DNA of 64,000 nt from Halomonas denitrificans (GTDB lineage: Bacteria > Pseudomonadota > Gammaproteobacteria > Pseudomonadales > Halomonadaceae), in assembly GCF_003056305.1 (NCBI RefSeq), contig NZ_PYVX01000001.1:248001-312000 (forward strand), written 5' to 3'. Numbering within the stretch: position 1 is the stretch's first letter; each line of letters opens with the position of its first letter. A program made the translations under genes and the position numbers. Of the stretch, positions 1 through 9,401 are shown piece by piece. The notes below the pieces were generated by a model, which ran no database searches, was not told the origin of the DNA, and saw nothing but the letters and a program-made list of their open reading frames with translations.

Positions 1-226
1 CGGCGACGGTGCCGATGGCGAACATGTCCTCGCTATCGGGATCGTCCTTGCTGGCCTCGCGCTGGGCCACCAGCAGGACGCGCTTGTCGGCCTCCATGGC
101 GGCCTCCAGCGCCTGGATCGACTTCTCGCGGCCGACGAACAGCGGGATGACCATCTGCGGGTAGACGACCACGTCCCGCAGCGGCAAAAGGGGCAGACTC
201 AGGGTCTGTTCGGCGTTCTGCTGCAT
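1..226 (-). CDS. lon: Lon protease, N-terminal fragment (cut by window edge)
   Basis: Encodes the first 75 residues of an ATP-dependent Lon protease, the cytosolic AAA+ enzyme that degrades misfolded and regulatory proteins. The translation starts [20 protein letters not shown] and continues with [17 protein letters not shown], which is the classic start of the Lon substrate-binding domain. The ATG at 226 is preceded by a GAGGAA ribosome site. The gene runs off the left edge. It lies downstream of clpX on the same strand, in the order tig-clpP-clpX-lon usual in gammaproteobacteria. A hairpin lies between clpX and lon, so lon may have its own promoter in the 180-base gap. Confidence 0.93.
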   Translation of the reverse strand, partial: MQQNAEQTLSLPLLPLRDVVVYPQMVIPLFVGREKSIQALEAAMEADKRVLLVAQREASKDDPDSEDMFAIGTVA

Positions 227-321
227 CGCAGACGTTCCTCACACGAAATCGGATGGATACTCAGGGAGTGGGGGCGAAGCGGCGGCATTGCAAGGCAATG
301 GCGGGCGACCACACACAAGAA

Positions 322-379
322 GGGGAGCGACCCTCCCCCGGCGTGCCCTTCGGGCATCCCGGGGATGAAGCCGCTCCCT
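322..379 (-). terminator. Long hairpin between clpX and lon
   Basis: Arms GGGAGCG (323-329) and CGCTCCC (373-379) enclose two inner pairings: CCCCGG with CCGGGG, and TGCCC-TTC-GGGCA. Read on the minus strand the hairpin lies 30-90 bases after the clpX stop and is followed by a weak T-rich run (CCTTCTTGTG). It could end or attenuate the clpX transcript before lon. A canonical U-tract is lacking, so termination is only probable. Confidence 0.5.
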
Positions 380-407
380 CATCAGGGCGACGTGCGCCCG
401 GGGCGTG

Positions 408-1688
408 TCAGCCGTCGGTGCCGTCGACCCGCGCTGCTTCCTGCTGGGAGTAGATCAGCAGCGGCTCGCTCTCGCCGGCGATGACCGAGGCATCGATCAC
501 CACCTTGGAGACTCCCTCGAGCGACGGAATCTCGTACATGGTGTCGAGCAGCACCGACTCGAGGATCGAGCGCAGCCCGCGGGCCCCGGTCTTGCGGGCC
601 ATGGCCTTGCCGGCCACCGCGCGCAGGGCGTCCTCGCGGAAGTCGAGTTCCACGCCCTCCATCTCGAACAGCCGGCCGTACTGCTTGATCAGCGAGTTCT
701 TCGGCTCGGTGAGGATCTGGATCAGGGCATCCTCGGTGAGCTCGGTGAGGGTCGCGATCACCGGCAGGCGACCGACGAACTCGGGGATCAGGCCGAACTT
801 GACCAGGTCCTCGGGCTCGACGTCGAGCAGCAGGTCACCGATGCCCTTGGACTCGTCCTTGCTCTTGACCTCGGCGTTGAAGCCAATGCCGCCCGTCTCG
901 GCGCGATCGCGGATCACCTTGTCGAGACCGGCGAAGGCGCCGCCGACGATGAACAGGATGTTGCCGGTGTCCACCTGCAGGAACTCCTGCTGGGGATGCT
1001 TGCGACCGCCCTGGGGCGGCACCGAGGCGGTGGTGCCCTCGATCAGCTTGAGCAGCGCCTGCTGCACGCCCTCGCCCGAGACGTCACGGGTGATGGACGG
1101 GTTGTCCGACTTGCGCGAGATCTTGTCGATCTCGTCGATGTAGACGATGCCGCGCTGGGCCTTGTCCACGTCGTAGTCGCACTTCTGCAGCAGCTTCTGG
1201 ATGATGTTCTCGACATCCTCGCCGACGTAGCCCGCCTCGGTGAGGGTCGTGGCATCGGCGATGGTGAAGGGCACGTTGAGCAGGCGTGCCAGGGTCTCGG
1301 CCAGCAGGGTCTTGCCGCTGCCGGTGGGACCGATCAGCAGGATGTTCGACTTACCGAGCTCGACATCGTCTTCCTTGCCGCCGAAGCGCAGACGCTTGTA
1401 GTGGTTGTAGACCGCCACCGACAGCACCATCTTGGCGCGGTCCTGGCCGATCACATAGTCGTCGAGGGTGTGGCGGATCTCGCGGGGAGCGGGCAGGCGC
1501 TCCTCATCGGTCTCGGCATCGGCATCGAGCACCTCCTCGCGAATGATGTCGTTGCAGAGGTCGACACACTCATCGCAGATATAGACGGATGGGCCGGCAA
1601 TCAGCTTGCGCACCTCGTTCTGATTCTTGCCGCAGAACGAGCAGTAGAGCAGCTTGCCGCCTTCGTCCTTGCCTTTGCCGTCGGCCAT
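408..1688 (-). CDS. clpX: ClpX, ATP-binding unfoldase subunit of ClpXP
   Basis: The 426-residue AAA+ unfoldase recognises substrates and threads them into ClpP. An N-terminal C4 zinc finger is visible (Cys16, Cys19, Cys38, Cys41). Walker A GPTGSGKT is at 120-127, the pore loop GYVG at about 153-156 and Walker [10 protein letters not shown] at about 181-189. The ClpP-docking IGF loop is intact (GGIGFNAEV) and sensor 2 is GARGLRS. The start at [10 protein letters not shown] was chosen over an upstream in-frame start because it has an AGAGG ribosome site and matches the usual ClpX N-terminus and length (E. coli 424). It lies 126 bases after clpP and is probably co-transcribed with it. Confidence 0.97.
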   Translation of the reverse strand: MADGKGKDEGGKLLYCSFCGKNQNEVRKLIAGPSVYICDECVDLCNDIIREEVLDADAETDEERLPAPREIRHTLDDYVIGQDRAKMVLSVAVYNHYKRLRFGGKEDDVELGKSNILLIGPTGSGKTLLAETLARLLNVPFTIADATTLTEAGYVGEDVENIIQKLLQKCDYDVDKAQRGIVYIDEIDKISRKSDNPSITRDVSGEGVQQALLKLIEGTTASVPPQGGRKHPQQEFLQVDTGNILFIVGGAFAGLDKVIRDRAETGGIGFNAEVKSKDESKGIGDLLLDVEPEDLVKFGLIPEFVGRLPVIATLTELTEDALIQILTEPKNSLIKQYGRLFEMEGVELDFREDALRAVAGKAMARKTGARGLRSILESVLLDTMYEIPSLEGVSKVVIDASVIAGESEPLLIYSQQEAARVDGTDG

Positions 1689-1814
1689 TCGCGTACCTCT
1701 TTCTTGGTGACGCCCCGTACAGTATGGCTCACGGGACGCCGGGTTCACCACGGTGGCCGGAGCCACCGGGAAACGTCTCAGTGCATGAAGGGCACTCGGA
1801 TGATTTTCACGCTA

Positions 1815-2435
1815 TCAGGATGTCGGGCGCTGTTCCAGCACCGCATCGATCAGGCCGTATTCGGCGGCCTGCGCGCCATTCATGAAGTTGTCGCGATCGG
1901 TATCCTTGGCGATGGTCTCGATCTTCTGGCCGGTGTGGTGCGCCAGGATCTGGTTGAGCCGGTCGCGGATGCCGAGGATCTCGCGGGTGTGGATCTCGAT
2001 GTCCGAGGCCTGGCCCTGGTAGCCGCCCAGCGGCTGGTGGATCATCATCCGCGAGTTGGGCAGGCAATAGCGCTTGCCCGCGGCACCGCCGGCCAGCAGC
2101 AGCGCGCCCATGCTCGCCGCCTGGCCGATGCAGACGGTGGAGACATCGGGCTTGATGAACTGCATGGTGTCGTAGATCGACATGCCGGCGGTCACGCCAC
2201 CACCCGGGGAGTTGATGTACAGGTGGATGTCCTTGTCCGGGTTCTCGGACTCAAGGAACAGCATCTGCGCCACCAGCAGGTTGGCCATGTAATCTTCCAC
2301 CGGCCCGATCAGGAAGATCACGCGCTCCTTGAGCAGGCGGGAGTAGATGTCGTAGGCCCGCTCGCCGCGCGCGCTCTGCTCGACCACCATGGGCACCAGG
2401 CCGCCGGCGGATTGGGGTTCGAACGGGTTGCTCAT
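1815..2435 (-). CDS. clpP: ClpP, proteolytic subunit
   Basis: A 206-residue serine protease that forms the two-ring tetradecamer working with ClpX. The catalytic triad is recognisable: Ser108 in [10 protein letters not shown], His133 in MMIHQP and Asp182 in DTDRDNF. Each is offset by three from E. coli numbering. The oxyanion strand SPGGGVTAG is present. The N-terminus [20 protein letters not shown] includes a short propeptide before the VPMVVEQ that begins mature ClpP. It sits between tig and clpX, in the conserved order. Confidence 0.97.
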   Translation of the reverse strand: MSNPFEPQSAGGLVPMVVEQSARGERAYDIYSRLLKERVIFLIGPVEDYMANLLVAQMLFLESENPDKDIHLYINSPGGGVTAGMSIYDTMQFIKPDVSTVCIGQAASMGALLLAGGAAGKRYCLPNSRMMIHQPLGGYQGQASDIEIHTREILGIRDRLNQILAHHTGQKIETIAKDTDRDNFMNGAQAAEYGLIDAVLEQRPTS

Positions 2436-2482
2436 CTGGTGATGTCCTTGGATCCGATGAATGGATGCGGAGGATGCGCCAC

Positions 2483-2506
2483 CTGCCCGGCCGGACGGCC
2501 GGGCAG
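2483..2506 (-). terminator. Perfect inverted repeat between tig and clpP
   Basis: A 10-bp perfect stem (CTGCCCGGCC / GGCCGGGCAG) with a GGAC tetraloop lies 18 bases past the tig stop codon. There is no T-run on either side, so it is more likely an attenuator, mRNA-stabilising stem or weak terminator between tig and clpP than a full intrinsic terminator. Confidence 0.45.
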
Positions 2507-2524
2507 GATGACCCGAGGCGAGGA

Positions 2525-3880
2525 TCAGGCCTTGGCGTCGCCTTCGGCCTCTTCGTCTTCCTCGGCCGCCTCGCCCTGCTGCTGGGCCGCGGCGAGGGCC
2601 TCCTGATAGCCCATTTCCACGTCCTTGACGGTGGCCTGCGCGAGCAGCGCGTCGACCGCCTTCTCCTCGAGGATGGCGGACTGGACCTGGGTCTTCAGCT
2701 GGTCATTGCCCATGTAGTGGGCGACGACCTGCTCGGGGTCCTGGTACTGCTGGGCCAGCTCCTCGACCTTGGCCTTGATCTCGTCGTCGGTGGCCTCGAG
2801 CTCGTTGCTCTTGATCACCTCGGCCAGCAGCAGGCCGACCTGGACGCGGCTCTTGGCCTGCTCGCTGAACAGCTCGTCGGGCAGCTGGGAGACGTCGAAG
2901 TCCTCGCCGAGGCCGAACTGCTGGGCCGCCTGACGCTTGAGACCGTCGGTCTCCTGTTTGACCAGCGCCTGGGGCACCGGGATGTCGTTGGCCTTCTTCA
3001 GCGCCTCGAGCACCTGCTGCTTGACGCGGTTGTCGACGGCCTGGCTCGCCTCGCGGGTCATGTTCTGCTTGACCTCGCTGCGGAACTTCTCCAGGTCGCC
3101 ATCCTCGACGCCGAACTTGGCGATGAAGTCGGCATCGACCTCGGGCAGGGCCTGCCCCTTCACCGCGTGGACCTTGACCTTGAAGGTCGCTTCCTGGCCG
3201 GCCAGCTGCTCGGCCTGGTAGTCCTCGGGGAAGGTGACCTTGAGTTCCTTCTCCTCACCGGCCTTGGCACCGATGAGCTGCTCCTCGAAGCCCGGGATGA
3301 AGCTGCCGGAACCGATCACCAGCTCGTGGCCCTCGGCGCTGCCGCCCTCGAAGGGCTCGTCGCCCAGGAAGCCCTGGAAGTCGATCTTCACCTGATCGCC
3401 ATCCTCGGCGGCACGCTCGACCTCTTCCCAGCCGGCGTTCTGCTTGCGCAGGGTGTCGATCATCTCGTCGACGTCGGCCTCGGTCACCTCGACCACCGGA
3501 CGCTCGACCTCGGTGCCCTCGATGGAGGCAAGCTCGATCTCCGGGTAGATCTCGAGGGTGGCGGTGAACTCCAGGTCCTTGCCGGTCTCGTTGGTGGTGG
3601 CCTCGATCTGCGGGTAGCCCGCCGGGTTGAGCTCGTGCTCGGAAATGGCGCGCACGTAGCGCTCGCGCATCACCTCGCCCACCACTTCGTTGCGCACGTC
3701 GTGGCCGTAGCGCTGACGAATCACCGACATCGGCACCTTGCCCTTGCGGAACCCGTCCAGGCGCACGTTCTTGGCGGCATCCTTGAGACGAGCGGCAACG
3801 GCCTCGTCGACCTCGGCGGCCGGCACCTGGACCTTGATGCGGCGTTCAATCTGGGAGGTCGTATCGACGGAAACTTGCAT
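2525..3880 (-). CDS. tig: Trigger factor, ribosome-associated chaperone
   Basis: A 451-residue chaperone and peptidyl-prolyl isomerase that docks at the ribosomal exit tunnel. The ribosome-binding signature GFRKGKVP is at residues 43-50. The FKBP-type PPIase domain follows at about 160-245, with [17 protein letters not shown] and [17 protein letters not shown]. The C-terminal SurA-like helical arms end in an acidic tail. The start MQVSVDTT has an AGGACA ribosome site; in-frame codons further upstream lack one. It begins the tig-clpP-clpX-lon set, with the tRNA operon upstream on the same strand. Confidence 0.97.
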   Translation of the reverse strand: MQVSVDTTSQIERRIKVQVPAAEVDEAVAARLKDAAKNVRLDGFRKGKVPMSVIRQRYGHDVRNEVVGEVMRERYVRAISEHELNPAGYPQIEATTNETGKDLEFTATLEIYPEIELASIEGTEVERPVVEVTEADVDEMIDTLRKQNAGWEEVERAAEDGDQVKIDFQGFLGDEPFEGGSAEGHELVIGSGSFIPGFEEQLIGAKAGEEKELKVTFPEDYQAEQLAGQEATFKVKVHAVKGQALPEVDADFIAKFGVEDGDLEKFRSEVKQNMTREASQAVDNRVKQQVLEALKKANDIPVPQALVKQETDGLKRQAAQQFGLGEDFDVSQLPDELFSEQAKSRVQVGLLLAEVIKSNELEATDDEIKAKVEELAQQYQDPEQVVAHYMGNDQLKTQVQSAILEEKAVDALLAQATVKDVEMGYQEALAAAQQQGEAAEEDEEAEGDAKA

Positions 3881-4166
3881 GAAATGTCCTCTACCGACTT
3901 GGGCGTTCTGAAAGCGTGAAAAGTTCAAAGGGCTGATTCTAAGAATCCCGCCCGTGACTGGCAAGCGCCGTGCCTGATCAGATGGGGGCTCGGCGGCGCA
4001 TTACAAGGGTCGTCATGGAGATTTTCTGTTCCGGCCACGACGACACGGAGGCGCGCGCCACGAGACACCACGGCACCGGAGCACGGGCTGACGCACGGCA
4101 CTGGCCATGGCGAAAGACAGGAAAGGGAGCACTGCGAAAAGGACGGGGTCACGCTGAGGGAGGCAA

Positions 4167-4242
4167 TGGGGTGGATGATGGGGATCGAACCCACGACCAC
4201 CGGAGCCACAATCCGGGGCTCTACCACTGAGCTACATCCACC
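4167..4242 (-). tRNA. tRNA-His (GTG), distal copy
   Basis: The minus strand folds as a tRNA with acceptor stem GTGGATG/CATCCAC. It has the extra 5' G(-1) opposite C73 that marks histidine tRNAs, an encoded CCA (4169-4167), and the anticodon loop TTGTGGC with anticodon GTG between CCGGA and TCCGG. It appears identical over its whole length to the copy at 4266-4341. Confidence 0.96.
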
Positions 4243-4265
4243 ACTGCCTGGAGATCATGTCGAGA

Positions 4266-4341
4266 TGGGGTGGATGATGGGGATCGAACCCACGACCACC
4301 GGAGCCACAATCCGGGGCTCTACCACTGAGCTACATCCACC
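4266..4341 (-). tRNA. tRNA-His (GTG), proximal copy
   Basis: Same sequence and fold as the neighbouring tRNA-His: anticodon GTG, G(-1), encoded CCA. The two copies are spaced 99 bases start to start, an evident tandem duplication inside the operon. Confidence 0.96.
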
Positions 4342-4417
4342 ACGACGACACGGGTCTTGCTGCTTGCTACGAGCTCTCGCGAACTTCGGACCGCTGCCGA
4401 CACTCCCATGCTTCGCA

Positions 4418-4494
4418 TGGCGCGCCCAGCAGGACTCGAACCTGCAACCTACGGCTTAGAAGGCCGTTGCTCTATCCGGTTGAGCTATGGGCGC
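4418..4494 (-). tRNA. tRNA-Arg (TCT)
   Basis: Minus-strand cloverleaf with acceptor GCGCCCA/TGGGCGC, discriminator G and encoded CCA. The anticodon stem is ACGGC/GCCGT around loop CTTCTAA, giving anticodon TCT (reads AGA/AGG). It is the second gene of the Pro-Arg-His-His operon. Confidence 0.95.
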
Positions 4495-4562
4495 ATGATA
4501 CGTATCCGGGCGCCTGACCGCAACCCCTGATGAAAAAATAAAACTTTCCAATCAACAGGTTG

Positions 4563-4639
4563 TGGTCGGGGTGGAGGGATTCGAACCCCCGACATCCTGC
4601 TCCCAAAGCAGGCGCGCTACCAGACTGCGCTACACCCCG
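4563..4639 (-). tRNA. tRNA-Pro (TGG)
   Basis: Minus-strand cloverleaf with acceptor CGGGGTG/CACCCCG, discriminator A and encoded CCA. The anticodon loop is TTTGGGA, with anticodon TGG, between CCTGC and GCAGG. It is the first tRNA of the operon, about 45 bases downstream of the promoter at 4693-4720. Confidence 0.95.
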
Positions 4640-4692
4640 CCGGCTCTTGCACGGCCTCGACGTCGCCGCAGGGGCCTCGTCAAGCGCTGCGT

Positions 4693-4720
4693 ATTCTACG
4701 TAACTTTACTCAGGGGTCAA
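4693..4720 (-). promoter_or_regulatory. Sigma-70 type promoter of the tRNA operon
   Basis: On the minus strand TTGACC (4720-4715) and TAGAAT (4698-4693) are separated by 16 bp. This is a near-consensus -35/-10 pair located about 50 bases upstream of the tRNA-Pro 5' end, where a stable-RNA promoter is expected. Confidence 0.75.
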
Positions 4721-4847
4721 GCGCCAACCGCGCCATGGACGCCCTGCGCTTTGCCTGGGGGTCCCGGCATGCGAAAATCCCGCCCCGACTGCCGTGCAAC
4801 AGCCGCCACGGCCTCACACTCACCCCGAACCACCAGAGGGAAGCTCG

Positions 4848-5714
4848 ATGACCGCCCAACTGATCGATGGCAAGTCCATTGCCGCCCGAGTCCGCCAGCA
4901 GGTCGCGCGCCAGGTCGAGGCGCGCCGCGAGGCCGGCGGGCGCATCCCGGGGCTTGCCGTGGTCCTGGTGGGCGAGGACCCTGCCTCCGCCGTCTACGTA
5001 CGCAACAAGCACCGCGCCTGCGAAGAGGCCGGCATCCTCTCGTTCAAGCACCAGCTGCCGGCCGACACCAGCCAGCAGGCCCTCGAGCAGCTGGTCGACC
5101 AGCTCAACGAGGACCCGCGCATCGACGGCATCCTGGTGCAGCTGCCGCTCCCCGAGCATCTCGACCCGCGACCGATCCTCGAGCGCATCCTGCCGAACAA
5201 GGACGTCGACGGCTTCCACCCCTACAACCTCGGGCGCCTGGCCCAGCGCCTGCCGCTGCTGCGCCCCTGCACGCCCAAGGGCGTGATGACCCTGCTGCAG
5301 CAGAGCGAGCTCTCGGTGCGCGGGCTGAATGCCACCGTGGTCGGCGCCTCCAACATCGTCGGGCGTCCCATGGCGCTGGAGCTGATGCTCGCCGGCTGCA
5401 CCACCACGGTCTGCCACCGCTTCACCCAGCACCTCGAGGAGCACGTGCGCCGCGCCGACCTGCTGGTGGTTGCCGTCGGCAAGCCGGGCCTGGTCAAGGG
5501 CGAGTGGATCAAGCCCGGCGCCATCGTCATCGACGTGGGCATCAATCGCCAGGAGGACGGGCGCCTGATCGGCGACATCGACTTCGACGCCGCCGCCGAG
5601 CGCGCCAGCTGGATCACCCCGGTGCCCGGCGGCGTCGGCCCGATGACCGTGGCCACCCTGCTGGAGAACACCCTGCAGGCCGCCGACCTCCACGACGCCG
5701 CCCAGACGCCGTAA
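4848..5714 (+). CDS. folD: FolD, methylene-THF dehydrogenase / cyclohydrolase
   Basis: A 288-residue bifunctional cytosolic enzyme that interconverts 5,10-methylene-, methenyl- and 10-formyl-tetrahydrofolate. The length equals E. coli FolD. The catalytic Tyr50-x3-Lys54 pair lies in VYVRNKHRA. The substrate loop QLPLPEHLD is followed by KDVDGFHP, the nucleotide-binding motif [10 protein letters not shown], and the C-terminal signature [10 protein letters not shown]. The ATG at 4848 has a GAGGG ribosome site and gives the usual N-terminus MTAQLIDGK; longer in-frame starts do not. It is transcribed divergently from the tRNA operon. Confidence 0.97.
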   Translation: MTAQLIDGKSIAARVRQQVARQVEARREAGGRIPGLAVVLVGEDPASAVYVRNKHRACEEAGILSFKHQLPADTSQQALEQLVDQLNEDPRIDGILVQLPLPEHLDPRPILERILPNKDVDGFHPYNLGRLAQRLPLLRPCTPKGVMTLLQQSELSVRGLNATVVGASNIVGRPMALELMLAGCTTTVCHRFTQHLEEHVRRADLLVVAVGKPGLVKGEWIKPGAIVIDVGINRQEDGRLIGDIDFDAAAERASWITPVPGGVGPMTVATLLENTLQAADLHDAAQTP

Positions 5715-5814
5715 GGCACCGAACACGGGGCGGCGCGCGGGCCGCTGCCATGCACCCGCCCGCGAATTCCGCTAGAATCTCGCCTCCACTTTTTCCGACT
5801 CGCGAGGTCGTCCG

Positions 5815-6282
5815 ATGAGCGACAAGAAGATGAACGTCGAGAGCTTCAACCTCGACCACACCAAGGTGAAGGCGCCCTACATTCGTCTGGCCGACATCAA
5901 GACCGGCGAGCACGGCGACACCATCCACAAGTACGACATGCGGATCTGCCAGCCCAACCAGGACCACATGGACATGCCCGGCCTGCACTCGCTGGAGCAC
6001 CTGATGGCCGAGCTGTCGCGCAACCACTCCGACAAGGTCGTCGACATCAGCCCGATGGGCTGCCAGACCGGCTTCTACATCGCGATGATCAACCACGACG
6101 ACTACGACGGCGTGCTCGCGCTGGTCGAGGGCACTCTCAAGGACGTGCTCGAGGCCACCGAGGTGCCCGCCTGCAACGAGATGCAGTGCGGCTGGGCCGC
6201 CAGCCACAGCCTGGAGGGCGCCCAGCAGATCGCTCGCGGCTTCCTGGCCAAGCGCGACGAGTGGGCGGACATCTTCGCATGA
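5815..6282 (+). CDS. luxS: LuxS, S-ribosylhomocysteine lyase
   Basis: Cleaves S-ribosylhomocysteine to homocysteine and DPD, the precursor of autoinducer-2, in the activated methyl cycle. It is 155 residues long, the usual size. The metal ligands His58 and His62 lie in HSLEHLMAE, and the third, Cys125, in EMQCGW. The proposed catalytic Cys83 is in MGCQTGFY. Start ATG at 5815 follows GAGGT. The stop TGA overlaps the start of mtn (ATGA), so the two are translationally coupled: Mtn makes the LuxS substrate. A -10-like TAGAAT lies about 45 bases upstream without a convincing -35. Confidence 0.96.
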   Translation: MSDKKMNVESFNLDHTKVKAPYIRLADIKTGEHGDTIHKYDMRICQPNQDHMDMPGLHSLEHLMAELSRNHSDKVVDISPMGCQTGFYIAMINHDDYDGVLALVEGTLKDVLEATEVPACNEMQCGWAASHSLEGAQQIARGFLAKRDEWADIFA

Positions 6283-7013
6283 AGCGCATCGGCATCATCG
6301 GCGCCATGGCCCAGGAGGTCGCGCAGCTCGCCGCCCAGCTGGAGGGTCGCCGCACCCGCCATCACGTCGGCTGCACCTTTCACCTCGGCCGGCTGCACGG
6401 CGTCGAGGTGGTGATCCTGCAGTCCGGCATCGGCAAGGTGAACGCCGCCGTCGGCACCACCCTGCTGCTGGACGTCTACCAGCCCGAGGCGATCATCAAC
6501 ACCGGCTCCGCCGGCGGCTTCGGCGAGGGACTCGAGATCGGCGACGTGGTGGTCTCGAGTGAAGTGCGCCACCACGACGTGGACGCCGTGGTGTTCGGCT
6601 ACGAGCACGGCCAGGTGCCCAACATGCCCGCCGCCTATCTGCCGGACGAGCGCCTGGTGAAGGTGGCACGGGAGTGCGTCGAGTCGCTGGGCGAGGTCAA
6701 CGTCGTCGAGGGGCTGATCGCCACCGGCGACGTCTTCATGGCCTGCCCGGAGCTCGTCGCCACCACGCGCTCGCGCTTCCCCACCATGCTGGCCGCCGAG
6801 ATGGAGGCCGCGGCGATCGCCCAGACCTGCCACCTCTACGGTTGCCCCTTCGTGGTGATCCGCGCGCTCTCCGACATCGCCGGCGGTGGCGACAACCACC
6901 TCTCCTTCGAGCAGTTCCTGGAGAAGGCCGCCGACCACTCGACGCGCATGGTCACGGCCATGGTCGACCGCCTGGGCCAGCCCTGCCCCCAGGCGGAGCC
7001 GGTGGAGGGCTGA
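6279..7013 (+). CDS. mtn: MTA/SAH nucleosidase
   Basis: A 244-residue enzyme that hydrolyses 5'-methylthioadenosine and S-adenosylhomocysteine, releasing adenine and feeding S-ribosylhomocysteine to LuxS. The N-terminus [17 protein letters not shown] contains the conserved IGAM..E catalytic segment. GSAGG, the ribose/base-binding MEAAAIAQ and the catalytic Asp region RALSDIAGG are all present. The start overlaps the luxS stop by four bases. The luxS-mtn fusion into one operon places both activated-methyl-cycle steps together. Confidence 0.96.
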   Translation: MKRIGIIGAMAQEVAQLAAQLEGRRTRHHVGCTFHLGRLHGVEVVILQSGIGKVNAAVGTTLLLDVYQPEAIINTGSAGGFGEGLEIGDVVVSSEVRHHDVDAVVFGYEHGQVPNMPAAYLPDERLVKVARECVESLGEVNVVEGLIATGDVFMACPELVATTRSRFPTMLAAEMEAAAIAQTCHLYGCPFVVIRALSDIAGGGDNHLSFEQFLEKAADHSTRMVTAMVDRLGQPCPQAEPVEG

Positions 7014-7016
7014 GCC

Positions 7017-7898
7017 ATGCCCCGCTCGGCGGTCGGCGGATGGCGAGCCCTCGCCCTGAGCCTGCCGCTGCTGGTGGCGGGCTGCGCCACGCATCTCTCC
7101 ACGAGCGACGCGCCCGCCATCGCCCAGTCGGGGCCTCGCCCCGACGTCGACTTCCGGCGCCTGGCGCCGCGCCCCTACACGCCACCCGACTGGCCCGAGT
7201 CCCTCGAGGCGCGCGTGCTGCTGCCCGACACCCCTGACGGGGCGCCGCGCCCCGCCGCCCTGCTGGTGCATGGCGGCGGCTGGCAGCGGCGCAGCCCCGA
7301 CGACATGACGGCGATCGCCGAGCGGCTCGCCCGTCGCGGCTATGTCACGGTCAACGTCGCCTACCGCTTCGCCCCCGAGTACCGCTTCCCCGCCCAGCTC
7401 GAGGACCTCGAGCAGGCCGTGGCATGGATCCACGAGCGGGCCCAGGCCTGGCGCATCGATACCGGGCGCCTCGTCGGCGTCGGCTACTCCAGCGGCGCGC
7501 ACCTGGTCAGCCTGCTGGCCCTGACCGGCGAGCAAGATCGCCTGGCGGCCGTGCTGGCCGGCGGCCTGCCCAGCGATCTCATGAAGTTCGACGATGGCCG
7601 CCTGGTGGTCGAGTTCATCGGCGGCACCCGCGCCGAGAAACCCGAGGCCTATCGGCAGGCCTCGCCGATCACCCACGTCGATGCCGACGCCCCGCCCCAC
7701 TTCCTCTTCCACGGCCGCTGGGACGGCCTGGTCCCGGTGGATCACGCCACCGACTTCCATGCGGCGCTCGAGGCGCACGGCGTAGCAAGCGAGCTCTACC
7801 TCCAACACTACCGCGGCCACTTCACCGGCTTCCTGCTGCGCGACGGCGCCATCGAGGCCGGCATCGCCTTCCTGGATCGGCAGCTGCGCGACGACTGA
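7017..7898 (+). CDS. Alpha/beta-hydrolase lipoprotein (esterase-like)
   Basis: A 293-residue protein with a lipoprotein signal (hydrophobic stretch ending LLVAGC, Cys at about residue 22), so probably anchored in the envelope. The body is an alpha/beta hydrolase of the HSL/BD-FAE esterase type. It has the oxyanion motif HGGGW at about 83-87, nucleophile elbow GYSSGAH, a candidate acid in GRWDGLVPV and a C-terminal His in HYRGHFTGF. Substrate unknown. It starts three bases after the mtn stop and is likely co-transcribed with luxS-mtn, although a functional link to AI-2 is not evident. Confidence 0.85.
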   Translation: MPRSAVGGWRALALSLPLLVAGCATHLSTSDAPAIAQSGPRPDVDFRRLAPRPYTPPDWPESLEARVLLPDTPDGAPRPAALLVHGGGWQRRSPDDMTAIAERLARRGYVTVNVAYRFAPEYRFPAQLEDLEQAVAWIHERAQAWRIDTGRLVGVGYSSGAHLVSLLALTGEQDRLAAVLAGGLPSDLMKFDDGRLVVEFIGGTRAEKPEAYRQASPITHVDADAPPHFLFHGRWDGLVPVDHATDFHAALEAHGVASELYLQHYRGHFTGFLLRDGAIEAGIAFLDRQLRDD

Positions 7899-7936
7899 GC
7901 GCCCTGCTGGCGAGCCCCCATCACCGGTTCAAACGA

Positions 7937-7964
7937 CGGCGGCCGCCCATCGGGGCGGCCGCCG
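7937..7964. terminator. Bidirectional hairpin between convergent genes
   Basis: A 12-bp perfect GC-rich stem (CGGCGGCCGCCC / GGGCGGCCGCCG) with tetraloop ATCG sits between the hydrolase (plus) and pyrC (minus). The position between convergent ends supports a shared terminator. T-tracts are short or absent. Confidence 0.65.
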
Positions 7965-7992
7965 GCCTGTCACCTGAGGCGATCGCTTGGCC

Positions 7993-9030
7993 TCAGTCGA
8001 CGAGCTTCCAGGTGAGCGTCTCGCCGGCGGCGAGGGGCACGATGGTCTGACCGCCGGCATAGGGCAGCGCCTCCGGCAGCTGCCACGCCTCGCGCATCAG
8101 GGTCACGCTCTCGGCGTTGCGAGGCAGGCCGTAGAAGTCCGGGCCGTGATGGCTGGCGAAGCCCTCCAGCCGCTCCAGGGCGCCGGCCTGCTCGAAGGCG
8201 GTAGCGTAGAGCTCCAGGGCCGCCGGGGCGCTGTAGGCGCCGGCACAGCCACAGGCGCTCTCCTTGTCGCCCCGAGCGTGGGGCGCGCTGTCGGTGCCCA
8301 GGAAGAACTTGGGGCTTCCCGAGGTCGCAGCCTCCAGCAGCGCCTGGCGATGACGCTCGCGCTTGAGGATCGGCAGGCAGTAGTAGTGCGGGCGAATGCC
8401 GCCCACCAGCATGTGGTTGCGGTTGAACAGCAGGTGGTGGACGGTGATGGTGGCGGCCACGTTGGCCGGCGCGCTGGACACGAATGCCGCCGCCTCGGCG
8501 GTGGTGATGTGCTCGAACACCACCTTGAGGGTCGGGTGGCGTTCGAGCAGCGGCTTCATCACCCGCTCGATGAACACCGCCTCGCGATCGAAGATGTCGA
8601 TCTCGGCATCGGTCACCTCGCCATGAACGAGCAGCGGCATGCCCAGCCGCGCCATGGCGGCGATGGCCTCGTCGCAGTGAGCGAGATCGGTCACGCCGGA
8701 GGCGGAGTTGGTGGTCGCCCCGGCCGGATAGAGCTTCACGCCGTGCACCAGGCCGCTGGCATGGGCCCGCTCGATCTCCTCGGCCGAGGTGGCATCGGTG
8801 AGATAGAGCGTCATCAGGGGCTCGAAGCTCGCCCCGGCGGGCAGAGCCGCCAGTATCCGCTCCCGGTAGGCCAGCGCCTGCTCGGTGGTGGTCACCGGCG
8901 GCTTGAGGTTGGGCATGATGATCGCACGGCCCATCTGGCGCGCACTGGCGGCCACCACGGCCGAGAGCACGTCGTCATCTCGCAGGTGAAGGTGCCAGTC
9001 GTCCGGGCGGGTCAGGGTAATCGAGTTCAC
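7993..9030 (-). CDS. pyrC: Dihydroorotase, class II
   Basis: A 345-residue zinc amidohydrolase that interconverts carbamoyl-aspartate and dihydroorotate in pyrimidine synthesis. HLHLRD at residues 13-18 supplies metal-binding histidines. The carbamylated lysine is Lys99 in [26 protein letters not shown] and the C-terminal FLGTDSAPH complete the site. The start is GTG at 9030 with an AGGA ribosome site. It is convergent with the luxS operon and divergent from the membrane-protein gene at 9402. Confidence 0.96.
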   Translation of the reverse strand: MNSITLTRPDDWHLHLRDDDVLSAVVAASARQMGRAIIMPNLKPPVTTTEQALAYRERILAALPAGASFEPLMTLYLTDATSAEEIERAHASGLVHGVKLYPAGATTNSASGVTDLAHCDEAIAAMARLGMPLLVHGEVTDAEIDIFDREAVFIERVMKPLLERHPTLKVVFEHITTAEAAAFVSSAPANVAATITVHHLLFNRNHMLVGGIRPHYYCLPILKRERHRQALLEAATSGSPKFFLGTDSAPHARGDKESACGCAGAYSAPAALELYATAFEQAGALERLEGFASHHGPDFYGLPRNAESVTLMREAWQLPEALPYAGGQTIVPLAAGETLTWKLVD

Positions 9031-9401
9031 GGCGGATCCTGTTTCGAAAATCTGTATCGAGAGCGCCTGTCACGCACGGCGGCAGGAGTAATCATGGGGG
9101 CTGTCGGGCCTGTGCCACGCGATTGTCATCGCGCGGCAAGACGCACCGGAGCCAGTATATCGCAACCGACGCGCGTTCCAGAGGCCAGGGCCCCGCCGGG
9201 TCTGCTACCATGCGCCCTCGATCAGATACCGCGGGATCGGGACAGGCCGGCACGAGGGGCCGTCCGCGAGGCCCGCCCGCCGAGTCGCCGCCCACTCCCG
9301 ACCGTCTCCGCCATCGTCGGCCACGCGTCTCCGCAAGCGGCGCCGAATGCCGTATCATGGCGTCAGCCCGACAGGCCGCACCACTCCTGCATGAGGACAG
9401 C
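9031..9401. other. Divergent intergenic region pyrC / membrane protein
   Basis: A 371-base GC-rich gap between two divergent genes. On the minus strand a -10-like TATACT (9159-9154) with a poor -35 (TGGAAC, 15 bp away) could serve pyrC. No gene, repeat or RNA fold is apparent. Confidence 0.3.

Noticed and set aside
405..2606. Long plus-strand open frame of 733 codons over clpX and clpP
   Set aside because: It is antisense to two certain genes. Its composition (Leu, Gly, Asp, Val, Ala) is the usual mirror of GC-rich codon use, and no family motif is present.
2465..3919. Plus-strand open frame of 484 codons over tig
   Set aside because: Antisense shadow of trigger factor, low-complexity Leu/Asp/Gly/Val content and no ribosome site.
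6102..7820. Minus-strand open frame of 572 codons over luxS, mtn and the hydrolase
   Set aside because: Antisense to three genes with clear catalytic motifs. The frame arises from GC-rich third positions.
8197..8207. A third ops-like match (GGCGGTAGCGT) on the plus strand
   Set aside because: It lies antisense inside the pyrC coding sequence, is only 11 bases, and no plus-strand surface-sugar gene follows. Chance in GC-rich coding DNA is the best explanation.
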